From the NCBI GenBank assembly GCA_910588365.1, contig CAJUQS010000129.1, positions 1 to 21,441 on the forward strand: a DNA stretch of 21,441 nt. Reading direction: 5' to 3'. Of the stretch, positions 14,991 to 21,441 are shown in pieces. The DNA comes from an uncultured Oscillospiraceae bacterium. GTDB lineage: Bacteria; Bacillota; Clostridia; Oscillospirales; Oscillospiraceae. The notes under the pieces were generated by a model, which saw only the letters and a list, made by a program, of their open reading frames with translations, was not told where the DNA came from and did not search any database. Position 1 is the first letter of the stretch. Every line of letters starts with the position of its first letter. Both the position numbers and the translations under genes were made by a program.

Positions 14991-16571
14991 ATGCGGAAAA
15001 TCTATGATGGGAGCCGGGGGATCCGGCTTTTGAAGAAGGGACAGAATGGGCTCATACACGCCGTCTTCAGCCGTCTGGGGCTGATTGTGCTCCTTCTGGC
15101 ACTCCAGACGGCGGTGTTGTTTGGCGTGTTCCGCTGGTTTGAGGGATTCCTGCCCCATATCATGGGCGGCAGGGCCCTGTTTACGGCCGGCATGGTGCTC
15201 TATCTGCTCAACAGCCGGTTGGACCCCACGGCGAAGATCACCTGGCTCATCTTCATCATGCTGCTCCCGGTGTTCGGCTCCCTGCTGTTCTGGTATACAC
15301 AGAGCAACATCGGCCACCGGGCGGTGAAGGCCCGGCTGAGCCAGCTGACCGAGCAGACCCGGGAGAGCATCCCCCAGTCCCGGGCGGTGCTGGACAATCT
15401 GGCGGCGGAGTATCCCGGGGCGGCGTCCCTGGCCCGCTACATCCGCCGGAGCGGCTGTTACCCGGTGTTTGACCGCACGGCTGTGACCTATTTCCCCACT
15501 GGGGAGGAGAAGTGGGAGGAGATGCTGCGCCAGCTGGAGACGGCGGAGCACTTTATCTTCCTGGAATACTTCATCGTGGACGAGGGCGTGATGTGGGGGG
15601 AGGTCCTGGAGATTCTGGTGAAGAAGGCGGCGGCGGGGGTGGACGTGCGGGTGATGTACGACGGGACCTGCGAATTTTCCACCCTGCCCCACGGCTACCC
15701 CAAGCTGCTGCGGGATCTGGGCATCCGCTGCAAGGTGTTCGCGCCGGCGGCACCCTTTGTCTCCACCCACTACAACTACCGGGACCACCGGAAGATCCTG
15801 GTCATCGACGGCCGCGTCGCCTTCAACGGCGGCGTGAATCTGGCGGACGAGTATATCAACCACATTGTGAAGCACGGCCACTGGAAGGACACCGCCGTCA
15901 TGCTGCGGGGGGAGGCGGTAAAGAGCTTTACCCTGATGTTTTTGCAGATGTGGGGAATCGGCGAGCGGGAGCCGGAGTTTGAGAAGTTTCTCTCCTTCCG
16001 CGCCGAGCCCCAGGAGGGGGCGGGGGGCTACGTGCTCCCCTACGGGGACTGCCCTCTGGACGGCGACAAGGTGGGGGAGCGGGTCTACATGGACCTGCTC
16101 AACCGCGCCCGGCGGTACGTCCACATCATGTCCCCCTACCTCATCCTGGACGGAGAGATGGAGACGGCGCTGCGGTTTGCGGCGGAGCGGGGGGTGGAGG
16201 TGGTGCTGATTCTGCCCGGCATTCCCGACAAGCCGGCCCCTTACGCGCTGGCCAAGACCCATTACGCCGCGCTGCTGGACTCCGGCGTCAGGATATGCGA
16301 GTACACCCCGGGCTTTGTCCATGCCAAGATGTTTGTCTGCGACGGCCGGGAGGCGGTGGTGGGCACCATCAATCTGGACTACCGCAGCCTGTACCACCAC
16401 TTCGAGTGCGCCACGTACCTGTGCGGGACGGACTGCATCCCGGAGATTGAGGCGGATTTCCAGGCCACGCTGGCCAAGTGCCGCCAGGTGACGCGGGAAA
16501 GCGTCCGGCAGGAGAAGTGGCCGGTAAAGCTGATGGGATTTGTGCTGAAAACCATCGCGCCGCTGCTGTAG
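14991..16571 (+). CDS. cls: Cardiolipin synthase (phospholipase D family)
   Basis: A 526-residue membrane enzyme that condenses phosphatidylglycerol into cardiolipin. The N-terminus has hydrophobic segments (about 28-48, 62-73 and 82-102) and the WLIFIMLLPVFGSLLFW region typical of Cls. Two HKD motifs follow: HRKILVID (His266, Lys268, Asp273) with FNGGVNL, and HAKMFVCD (His444, Lys446, Asp451) with VVGTINLDYRS. Both are complete. The ATG at 14991 follows GAGGGAGGCGGA. The same frame is open far upstream inside the MATE gene, but this is chance reading-through and not a fusion. Co-transcription with a MerR-controlled pump suggests that membrane lipid composition is adjusted together with efflux. 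Confidence 0.93.
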   Translation: MRKIYDGSRGIRLLKKGQNGLIHAVFSRLGLIVLLLALQTAVLFGVFRWFEGFLPHIMGGRALFTAGMVLYLLNSRLDPTAKITWLIFIMLLPVFGSLLFWYTQSNIGHRAVKARLSQLTEQTRESIPQSRAVLDNLAAEYPGAASLARYIRRSGCYPVFDRTAVTYFPTGEEKWEEMLRQLETAEHFIFLEYFIVDEGVMWGEVLEILVKKAAAGVDVRVMYDGTCEFSTLPHGYPKLLRDLGIRCKVFAPAAPFVSTHYNYRDHRKILVIDGRVAFNGGVNLADEYINHIVKHGHWKDTAVMLRGEAVKSFTLMFLQMWGIGEREPEFEKFLSFRAEPQEGAGGYVLPYGDCPLDGDKVGERVYMDLLNRARRYVHIMSPYLILDGEMETALRFAAERGVEVVLILPGIPDKPAPYALAKTHYAALLDSGVRICEYTPGFVHAKMFVCDGREAVVGTINLDYRSLYHHFECATYLCGTDCIPEIEADFQATLAKCRQVTRESVRQEKWPVKLMGFVLKTIAPLL

Positions 16572-16604
16572 TTCATACGAATACTCGCTTATTGGTACAA
16601 AAAG

Positions 16605-16635
16605 AAGCCGCGTCCTGTGGAGGGCGCGGCTTTTT
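16605..16635 (+). terminator. Rho-independent terminator of the MATE-cls operon
   Basis: AAGCCGCGTCC (16605-16615) pairs with GGGCGCGGCTT (16622-16632), with one G-U pair and a 6-nt loop, then TTT. The T tract touches the left end of the inverted-repeat element at 16635. Confidence 0.88.
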
Positions 16636-16794
16636 ATAGTCGACGCACTTGAAAATCGGTAAAGTTCGGCGGTCAAAATGATACGGGGCGGCGTTGTCGT
16701 CTTTGGCGGGCGTCAGCCCACCTGCATCCTCCGCCTTGCCCCGCGTCATTTTTCCTCCCCTCCTTTTTACCTCTTCTCAAGTGCGTCGACTATA
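16635..16794. mobile_element. MITE-like palindromic element with perfect 18-bp terminal inverted repeats
   Basis: TATAGTCGACGCACTTGA (16635-16652) and its exact reverse complement (16777-16794) bound a 160-bp segment. The interior is also an imperfect palindrome: GGTAAAG..., AAAATGATACGGGGC and GGCG on the left match the reverse complement of GCCTTGCCCCGCGTCATTTTT and TTTTTACC on the right. The tip is a GGCGGGC-GTCA-GCCCACC hairpin near 16700-16717. The outermost TATA could include a TA or TATA target duplication. It has no coding capacity. It fits a non-autonomous MITE moved in trans, or a long dispersed hairpin repeat. It fills most of the 326-bp gap between cls and blaI. Confidence 0.75.
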
Positions 16795-16828
16795 TCAGGG
16801 CCTGTTGGAAAAAAGTAGGGGAGACTAC

Positions 16829-16880
16829 TTGACAAAACGGTTCTATTGCGCTAGAATACAGATATTCTATCGCGATAGAA
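16829..16880 (+). promoter_or_regulatory. blaI-blaR1 promoter with two BlaI-type operators
   Basis: TTGACA (16829-16834) and TAGAAT (16852-16857) are 17 bp apart, a near-consensus promoter. Two palindromes lie over and after it: TTCTATTGCGCTAGAA (16841-16856, covering the spacer and most of the -10) and TTCTATCGCGATAGAA (16865-16880, a perfect palindrome). Their centres are 24 bp apart. They are probable binding sites for the BlaI-family repressor encoded next, giving autoregulation. Confidence 0.85.
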
Positions 16881-16897
16881 TGAAAGGAGCGTCAACG

Positions 16898-17257
16898 ATG
16901 GATAACAAACTGTTCGACAGCGAGCTGCGGATCCTGGAGATTCTCTGGGAGGGCGGCGAGATGAGCGCCAAGGACGTGGCCGCCCGGGCGGCGGAGGCGG
17001 CGGGCTGGAGCAAGACCACCACCTACACGGTGCTGAAAAAGTGTGCGGACAAGGGACTGATCCAGCGGCGGGACCCGGGATTCCTCTGTCAGGCGCTGGT
17101 CAGCCGGGCAGACGCCCAGCGCCGGGAGACGAGGGGACTCATCGACCGGATGTACGGCGGCCGGGCGGACCGGCTGGTGGCCTCCCTGCTGGAGGGCCGG
17201 GCCCTGGACAAGGCGGAGATTGCGCGGCTGCGGCAGCTGGTGGAGGACCTGTCATGA
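16898..17257 (+). CDS. blaI: BlaI/MecI-family transcriptional repressor
   Basis: A 119-residue winged-helix repressor: FDSELRILEILWEGGEMSAKDVAARA...WSKTTTYTVLKKCADKGLIQRRD (about 6-65) is the BlaI/MecI DNA-binding domain, with the KTTTYTVLKK recognition helix. The C-terminal helices dimerise. In the family, the partner M56 protease triggers removal of the repressor. The ATG at 16898 follows AAAGGAG. It overlaps the M56 gene by 4 bases (ATGA), so the pair is translationally coupled. Two likely operators lie in its promoter. The target need not be a beta-lactamase: none is in the window. Confidence 0.92.
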   Translation: MDNKLFDSELRILEILWEGGEMSAKDVAARAAEAAGWSKTTTYTVLKKCADKGLIQRRDPGFLCQALVSRADAQRRETRGLIDRMYGGRADRLVASLLEGRALDKAEIARLRQLVEDLS

Positions 17258-19350
17258 CGGCGGGGCTGCTGGGCATGGCGGCGAGAGCGTCCCTCTCCGC
17301 CGGTGTGATGATTCTGGTGGTGGTGCTGCTGCGCCGCCAGTTCCAGTCCAGGACGCCGCGGCGGGTGTTCTGCCTGCTGTGGGACATGGTGCTCTGCCGG
17401 CTGCTGATCCTCTCGGACATCCCATCGCCCGTCAGCGTCCAGCGGCTGCTGGCGCTGGGGCAGCGGAGCGGGGGAGAGGCCGCGGCGCGGCCGGTTTCAT
17501 CGGCTGAGGCGGGGGTGTACCTCGTGGAGGGATCGGCGTTCGCGCTTCATAGGACGTCTGTGTCCGCCGCGCCGGTAGTGGACTGGACGCAGATACTGAC
17601 GGCGGTGTGGCTGATGGCGGCCCTGGCGGGACTGTGCTGTCTGGTGTGGCGGCACCTGCAAAGCCGGAGGATCTACGCCGCCTCCGCCCCCGTCCGGGAC
17701 ACCTTCGTGCTGGGCTGGCAGGCGGATCACCCCCTGCGCCGCCCGGTGCAGATCCGCTCCTGCGGCTGGATCACCTCGCCGCTGACCTACGGCGTGGTGT
17801 ATCCGGTGGTGCTCTTACCGGAGGAGATGGACCTCACGGACCGGGAGGGCCTTGCCTGTGTGCTGGCACATGAGTACACCCATATCCGGCGCTTTGACAC
17901 CCTGCGCAAGGGCCTGCTGGCCGGGGCGCTGTGCCTGCACTGGTTCAACCCCCTGGTCTGGGCTATGTACGCGCTGGCGAACCGGGACATGGAGCTGGCC
18001 TGCGACGAGGCGGTGGTCCGTTCCGGCGCGGACCGGCGGGAGTACGCCCTGGCGTTGCTGCGCCTGGAGGAGGCCCGGGGCGGGGCGGCCCTCAGCGGCA
18101 GCTACTTCAGCAAAAACCCATTGGAAGAAAGGATTCGTGCGATTATGAAAATGAAAAAAGTATCCCTTGCCGCCCTTCTGGCGGTGCTGGTGGTGATGTC
18201 CATCGCCACCACCGTGTTTGCCACCAGCGCCCCCGGGAAGGCCCCGGAGGCCAGCGGCGCGGAGATTGATTTCGGCATCCAGCCAAAGCAGATTGTGGAG
18301 GGGGATGCCTTGATTCTCTCCAATGGAGAGGACGGGGAGCGGCTCTTCTCTGTGGACGATGGCAAAACCTGGCTCACCGAGGAGCGGTTCCACGCCCAGT
18401 ACGGCGATTGGGGCGACAGCTGGGATGTGGAGTGGTGGACCGCCGATGAGTTCGCCGCCTGGCTGGAGCAGGAGAAGAAGGCCCTGCAGGATATCATCGG
18501 CGAGCGGGCCTACACCGGCGCCGACGGCTGGTTTGTCTGGGACCAGGAGCGGGTGGACGAAACCATCGCCCTCTATGAGGAGATGCTCTCCGACATCCAG
18601 AAGGGCGCGCTGTACTCCAAGACCATCTGGGACAAGGACGGCAACGCCCTGGAGGATGTGGCCTTGGGATCTGACGGCCCTCTGGATGCCGTGGTGGCCA
18701 CCGTTACAGATGATTCCATCTCCGCGGCGGACAAGGAGCCGCTTCGTGGGGACAGTGCCGACACCTACGCCCTGCTGGCGGAGGCGGAGTCCTTCGGCCT
18801 CACCAGCGCAGCGGACGGGCTCTACTACAACGGCAAGCGGGTGCGCATGTTGGTGGATGGAGTTTCCACTGGAAATGGCGGCTACGGTATCCGGTATGTT
18901 TATCGGGGCGACTGGGGCGAGGTGGATGTCCACACCCTGCGCTCCGTGCGGGACAACGGGGACGGATCCTATGATCCCATGGGGGATCTGATTGGTCTGG
19001 CCGCAGCCGGGGACGCCAATTTTGACCAGGGGCTCATCGACTGCGCCCGGCCTGCTGCCGGCGAACAGGTCACCGCTGTGGCAGAGGGCAGCTCCCGGAC
19101 TGCGGGAGGCCGGAGCTTTCAAGAGATTTTCAGCCAGTATGAGAGCTATGGCCTGAGCTATACTCCTGTGGAAAACAGCTACGGAACCCTTGCTTACAAC
19201 GACCAGCCTGTGGCATTCTTTACGGATCTGAAGCCCAACGGCGGATCCTTCAGCTATCAGAATCCCTATGCGGAGGAGGGCCTTCGGATTTATACTCAGT
19301 ATGATGAACAGGGCAATCTGACCGGCCTGACGGCGAAAGCCGCCTCTTAA
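17254..19350 (+). CDS. BlaR1-like M56 membrane metalloprotease with a large extracytoplasmic module
   Basis: A 698-residue protein. The N-terminal half has membrane segments (about 3-25, 35-50, 110-133) and the M56 protease site HEYTH (His206, Glu207, His210) with ELACDE (Glu247), as in BlaR1/MecR1. After ASGSYFSKNPLEERI-type sequence there is another membrane segment (303-322), then about 375 extracytoplasmic residues. These are not a penicillin-binding domain: no SxxK-type sensor is evident. They contain an Asp-box SVDDGKTW (366-373), a WWTADEFAAWLEQEKKALQ segment, and two related C-terminal units that share ES(Y/F)GL, L.YN..(V), D and a G.L.GL ending. It probably senses an unknown extracellular signal and inactivates the BlaI repressor. 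The ATG at 17254 overlaps the blaI stop. Confidence 0.88.
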   Translation: MTAGLLGMAARASLSAGVMILVVVLLRRQFQSRTPRRVFCLLWDMVLCRLLILSDIPSPVSVQRLLALGQRSGGEAAARPVSSAEAGVYLVEGSAFALHRTSVSAAPVVDWTQILTAVWLMAALAGLCCLVWRHLQSRRIYAASAPVRDTFVLGWQADHPLRRPVQIRSCGWITSPLTYGVVYPVVLLPEEMDLTDREGLACVLAHEYTHIRRFDTLRKGLLAGALCLHWFNPLVWAMYALANRDMELACDEAVVRSGADRREYALALLRLEEARGGAALSGSYFSKNPLEERIRAIMKMKKVSLAALLAVLVVMSIATTVFATSAPGKAPEASGAEIDFGIQPKQIVEGDALILSNGEDGERLFSVDDGKTWLTEERFHAQYGDWGDSWDVEWWTADEFAAWLEQEKKALQDIIGERAYTGADGWFVWDQERVDETIALYEEMLSDIQKGALYSKTIWDKDGNALEDVALGSDGPLDAVVATVTDDSISAADKEPLRGDSADTYALLAEAESFGLTSAADGLYYNGKRVRMLVDGVSTGNGGYGIRYVYRGDWGEVDVHTLRSVRDNGDGSYDPMGDLIGLAAAGDANFDQGLIDCARPAAGEQVTAVAEGSSRTAGGRSFQEIFSQYESYGLSYTPVENSYGTLAYNDQPVAFFTDLKPNGGSFSYQNPYAEEGLRIYTQYDEQGNLTGLTAKAAS

Positions 19351-19359
19351 GCAAAAAAA

Positions 19360-19407
19360 CGGCCCGGCTGTGGGAAAAATCCCGCGGCCGGGCCGGATTT
19401 TTATTTT
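19360..19407 (+). terminator. Rho-independent terminator of blaI-blaR1
   Basis: CGGCCCGGC (19360-19368) pairs with GCCGGGCCG (19387-19395). The stem continues inward through TGTGGG and CCCGCG (two G-T pairs) to a 6-nt loop. A T-rich run ATTTTTATTTT follows. A strong terminator starting ten bases after the stop codon. Confidence 0.93.
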
Positions 19408-19411
19408 CCTC

Positions 19412-19456
19412 TTGACAAATGGTCCGTCCAGGCGTATAGTTCAATTTATGAACTAT
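19412..19456 (+). promoter_or_regulatory. marR-degV promoter and MarR operator
   Basis: TTGACA (19412-19417) and TATAGT (19435-19440) have a 17-bp spacer. A palindrome ATAGTTCA-ATTTA-TGAACTAT (19436-19456) covers the -10 box and the expected start of transcription. This is a classical arrangement for MarR autorepression. Confidence 0.85.
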
Positions 19457-19475
19457 TAAAAGGGGGTGGAACCCC

Positions 19476-19922
19476 ATGCTCAACGAGGAACTGCTGTCCG
19501 CCTGGCTGGAGCTGACCAGCGTGGTTGACAACCAGCGGCTGGGCTCCGACCGGCGGGAGGCGCTGCCCTTCAACGAGGCCGTGGTGTGCAGCCTGCTGGC
19601 GGGGGCGCAGCGGGGGGGAGGCTCCCTCACAGCCAGCGAGCTGTGCGCGCGCACGCGCATCCTCAAATCCCAGATGAACGCCATCCTCAGCTCCCTGGAG
19701 CACAAGGGGATCATCAGCCGCCAGCGATCCCTTTCGGACCGCCGCCGGGTGGAGCTGCGGCTGATGCCGGCGGGCTTTGAGCGCTATGAGGCAGCCCACC
19801 GGCGGGTGCTGGACATGGTGGACCGGCTCATCATCCGGATGGGGGAGGAGAGGGTCCGCAGCCTGCTCCCCCTGCTCCGTCAGGCGGCGGAAATTTTTGA
19901 TCAGATCCAACAGGAGGGATAA
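19476..19922 (+). CDS. MarR-family transcriptional regulator
   Basis: A 148-residue winged-helix protein. The DNA-binding part is LTASELCARTRILKSQMNAILSSLEHKGIISRQRSLSDRRRVELRLMPAG (about 50-100), including the wing with the family's D-x-R motif (SDRRRVELRL). N- and C-terminal helices form the dimer. The ATG at 19476 follows AAAAGGGGGTGG. The gene is 4 bp before degV and shares its promoter. The palindrome over the promoter is the likely binding site, so it should repress itself and degV. Fatty acids or acyl carriers are possible ligands given the partner (FabT, a MarR protein, is acyl-ACP responsive), but this is inference. Confidence 0.88.
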   Translation: MLNEELLSAWLELTSVVDNQRLGSDRREALPFNEAVVCSLLAGAQRGGGSLTASELCARTRILKSQMNAILSSLEHKGIISRQRSLSDRRRVELRLMPAGFERYEAAHRRVLDMVDRLIIRMGEERVRSLLPLLRQAAEIFDQIQQEG

Positions 19923-19926
19923 CCCT

Positions 19927-20775
19927 ATGGGCGTCCGTATTATCACCGACTCCGCATCCGACTTTGAGGCCGCTGTGGCGAAACGTCGGAAAATCGACAT
20001 TGTTCCTATGACCATTCAGTTCGGCTCAGCCGCGTTTCTTGCCGGCAAGACACTGTCCAACGACATCTTCTACCAGCTGCTTCAGGAGGGAAGGGAGAAC
20101 CCGTCCACCTCCCAGCCCGCGCCCGCCGCCTTTCTCCAGCTCTTTGAGGAGGCCCGGCGGGACGGGGACCAGGTGGTGGTCATCCTGCTGTCCGGGGTGC
20201 TCAGCGGCACCATGCAGAGCGCCATGATTGCCAAGGGCATGTGCGGCTATGAGCCCATCTACATCATCGACAGCCTCACCGTCTCCGCCGGTATCCAGAT
20301 TCTGGTCAACTACGCCTGCAAGCTGCGGGACAGCGGCCTGCCCGCCGCCGGCATCGCGGAGGAGGTGGAGCGGCTGAAGGACAAGGTCCGGGTATTCGCC
20401 GTCGTGGACACCTTGGAGTATCTGCGCCGGGGCGGTCGGCTCAGCGGCTTCCAGGCCGGGCTGGGGACGGTGACAAAGCTCAAGCCTGTCATCGCCGTCC
20501 GGGACGGCAGGCTCTCCATCGCGGGCAAGTCCTTCGGCATGGCTGCGGCGGTCAAGCAGCTGCTGAAAATTCTGGAGGATCACCCGGTGGACGACGACTA
20601 CCCCTCCTATTTCCTCTACACGGGGGATAAGAGCCGGGAGGAGCTGCTGCTGCCCAAGCTGCGGGAGCGCTCCGCCCTTCCGCGCCGGCTCCACTACTGC
20701 TCTGTGGGTCCTACCATCGGCGCCCACGCCGGCCCCGGCGCGCTGGGGATGGCGTATATTGAACGGGGAAGATGA
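19927..20775 (+). CDS. DegV family fatty-acid-binding protein (FakB-like)
   Basis: A 282-residue DegV protein. Family blocks: IITDSASDF near the start, TSQPAPAAFLQLFEEA (about 60-75), the SGVLSGTMQSA loop that holds the fatty-acid carboxylate, YIIDSLTVSAGIQ, VDTLEYLRRGGRLSG, LKPVIAVRDG and SVGPTIGAHAGPGALG. In characterised members such as S. aureus FakB, the protein presents a bound fatty acid to FakA kinase to make acyl phosphate. fakA is not in the window. AGGAGGG lies 9 nt before the ATG at 19927. It is the second gene of the marR operon. Confidence 0.93.
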   Translation: MGVRIITDSASDFEAAVAKRRKIDIVPMTIQFGSAAFLAGKTLSNDIFYQLLQEGRENPSTSQPAPAAFLQLFEEARRDGDQVVVILLSGVLSGTMQSAMIAKGMCGYEPIYIIDSLTVSAGIQILVNYACKLRDSGLPAAGIAEEVERLKDKVRVFAVVDTLEYLRRGGRLSGFQAGLGTVTKLKPVIAVRDGRLSIAGKSFGMAAAVKQLLKILEDHPVDDDYPSYFLYTGDKSREELLLPKLRERSALPRRLHYCSVGPTIGAHAGPGALGMAYIERGR

Positions 20776-20776
20776 A

Positions 20777-20836
20777 CCTTTTTCTTGAAAGAAAAAGGCT
20801 CCCAAAAAGAACTTTGGCGCAAAACTCCGTTTTGCT
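20777..20836 (+). repeat. Double-hairpin dispersed repeat, copy C (after degV)
   Basis: The palindrome CCTTTTTCTTGAAAGAAAAAGG (arms 20777-20786 and 20789-20798) starts two bases after the degV stop. CCCAAAAAGAACTTTGGC and a second hairpin GCAAAACTCCGTTTTGC (20819-20835) follow. It has the same layout as copies A and B. Confidence 0.7.
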
Positions 20837-20919
20837 GGTGGGGCGGGAAGCAGGCCGCCGTTTGGGTGTTTTTGGATTTTTCAGATGAGTCCGCGAGTAC
20901 AGCGGGGGGCCAGCTCTCT

Positions 20920-20946
20920 TAACTTTCTTACATCATATGCCGATAT
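20920..20946 (+). promoter_or_regulatory. Sigma-28 (SigD/FliA)-like promoter
   Basis: TAAC-TTT at 20920-20926 and GCCGATAT at 20939-20946 match the sigma-28 pattern TAAA-N15-GCCGATAA, with exactly 15 bp between TAAC and GCCGATAT. It lies 54 bp before the start of the last open frame. The rest of 20837-21000 shows nothing else recognisable. Confidence 0.6.
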
Positions 20947-21000
20947 AAAAATATCTGTAAACAGGAAACCCCAAAACCAGAAAGAGACGGTGATATGATA

Positions 21001-21441
21001 ATGTTTGTTGGTCAAGTGCAGGCGAACCCCAATGTACATCAGAAGGGCATGGCAGCGGTACGCGCTCATTTGCCCTCTGCTTCGGCGCAAACCGGTTCAG
21101 CGCGATATGACCGCATGGAGACGGGAACTCGCTCCCAGGGAACGGCGTACGCCGGCATTTATAAACCCAGTTCCGATCAGATGCGGGTGCTGGGGAATAC
21201 TTCATATACAAGGGTCGCTCCGGACAGCCGCTTGCAGGCGGAGCTTCTGCCGCCGTCGGAGCAAGCGTCTTATACCGAGGAGGACGCGCTCCTCAACCAG
21301 TATATGAAGCAATCCCGCATTGACGGTTATTTTGATGGAGATACATTCGTGCGCACTTCCTCTGAACCTGTAAAGCTGATTTTGAAAAACGACATCTCAA
21401 AAGCGGATTTGGAAAAATTCCGTGGCGAGCTTGCCGAAAAA
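21001..21441 (+). CDS. Unrecognised protein, 5' part, continues beyond the window
   Basis: An open frame of 147 codons with no stop before the window ends. It begins MFVGQVQANPNVHQKGMAAV and is polar, with a low-complexity, disordered-looking first half rich in S, T, Q and R (about 20-75). More ordered sequence follows (TEEDALLNQYMKQSRIDGY, then VKLILKNDISKADLEKFR). No signal peptide or membrane segment is seen. The ATG at 21001 is preferred over ATG 20995 because AGAGACGGTGAT sits at better spacing. Base composition is visibly less GC-rich than the genes before it. A sigma-28-like promoter upstream hints at a motility or late-flagellar role. I do not recognise the family. Confidence 0.7.
   Translation, partial: MFVGQVQANPNVHQKGMAAVRAHLPSASAQTGSARYDRMETGTRSQGTAYAGIYKPSSDQMRVLGNTSYTRVAPDSRLQAELLPPSEQASYTEEDALLNQYMKQSRIDGYFDGDTFVRTSSEPVKLILKNDISKADLEKFRGELAEK

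Noticed and set aside
16640..16800. Possible small protein or riboswitch in the cls-blaI gap
   Set aside because: The segment is explained by the long palindrome; no ribosome binding site or known riboswitch core was seen.
17254..19350. A classical beta-lactam sensor BlaR1
   Set aside because: The C-terminal part lacks a penicillin-binding SxxK domain, and no beta-lactamase gene is present, so only the M56 and BlaI relationship is claimed.
1..21441. CRISPR arrays, tRNA or rRNA genes
   Set aside because: No regularly spaced direct repeats, tRNA-like cloverleaf or rRNA segments were found on either strand.

Overview
The window is a high-GC (roughly 60-65% by eye) stretch of a Clostridia genome, most likely a gut Oscillospiraceae (Flavonifractor/Oscillibacter/Intestinimonas-like). 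I infer this from the Gram-positive dcw cluster order, a SpoVD-type PBP2 with PASTA repeats, a meso-DAP-type MurE, strong AGGAGG ribosome binding sites and the Clostridia-type M56 sensor. No rRNA, tRNA or CRISPR array was seen.

Region 1 (about 1-12700) is a division and cell-wall cluster, all on the plus strand: ftsL-like, spoVD/pbpB, murE, mraY, ftsW/spoVE, murG, murA, ftsQ/divIB, ftsZ. The products supply and use lipid II: MurA and MurE build the UDP-muropeptide, MraY and MurG make lipid I and II, FtsW/SpoVE and the PBP polymerise and crosslink it, and FtsL/FtsQ/FtsZ organise the septum. murF, murD, murC, murB and ftsA are not interleaved. The cluster is also unusually loose: most gaps carry hairpins, terminator-like structures or dispersed repeats, so it probably consists of several transcription units. 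ftsZ has its own clear sigma-A promoter and ends at a strong terminator.

Region 2 (12704-16635) is a MerR-regulated divergent unit. A MerR/BltR-type activator on the minus strand faces a MATE efflux pump and a cardiolipin synthase. The shared promoter has the 19-bp spacer and dyad operator typical of MerR control.

Region 3 (16635-19407) starts with a 160-bp MITE-like palindrome bounded by perfect 18-bp inverted repeats. It is followed by a blaI-blaR1-like operon with two operator palindromes at its promoter. The M56 protease carries a large extracytoplasmic module in place of a penicillin-binding sensor, and the operon ends at a strong terminator.

Region 4 (19412-20775) is a MarR-degV operon with a palindromic operator over its -10 box. 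DegV proteins bind fatty acids, so lipid-related control is plausible.

Region 5 (20776-21441) holds another copy of the dispersed hairpin repeat, a sigma-28-like promoter, and the 5' part of an unrecognised gene that runs off the window. This suggests a motility-linked gene in a flagellated organism.
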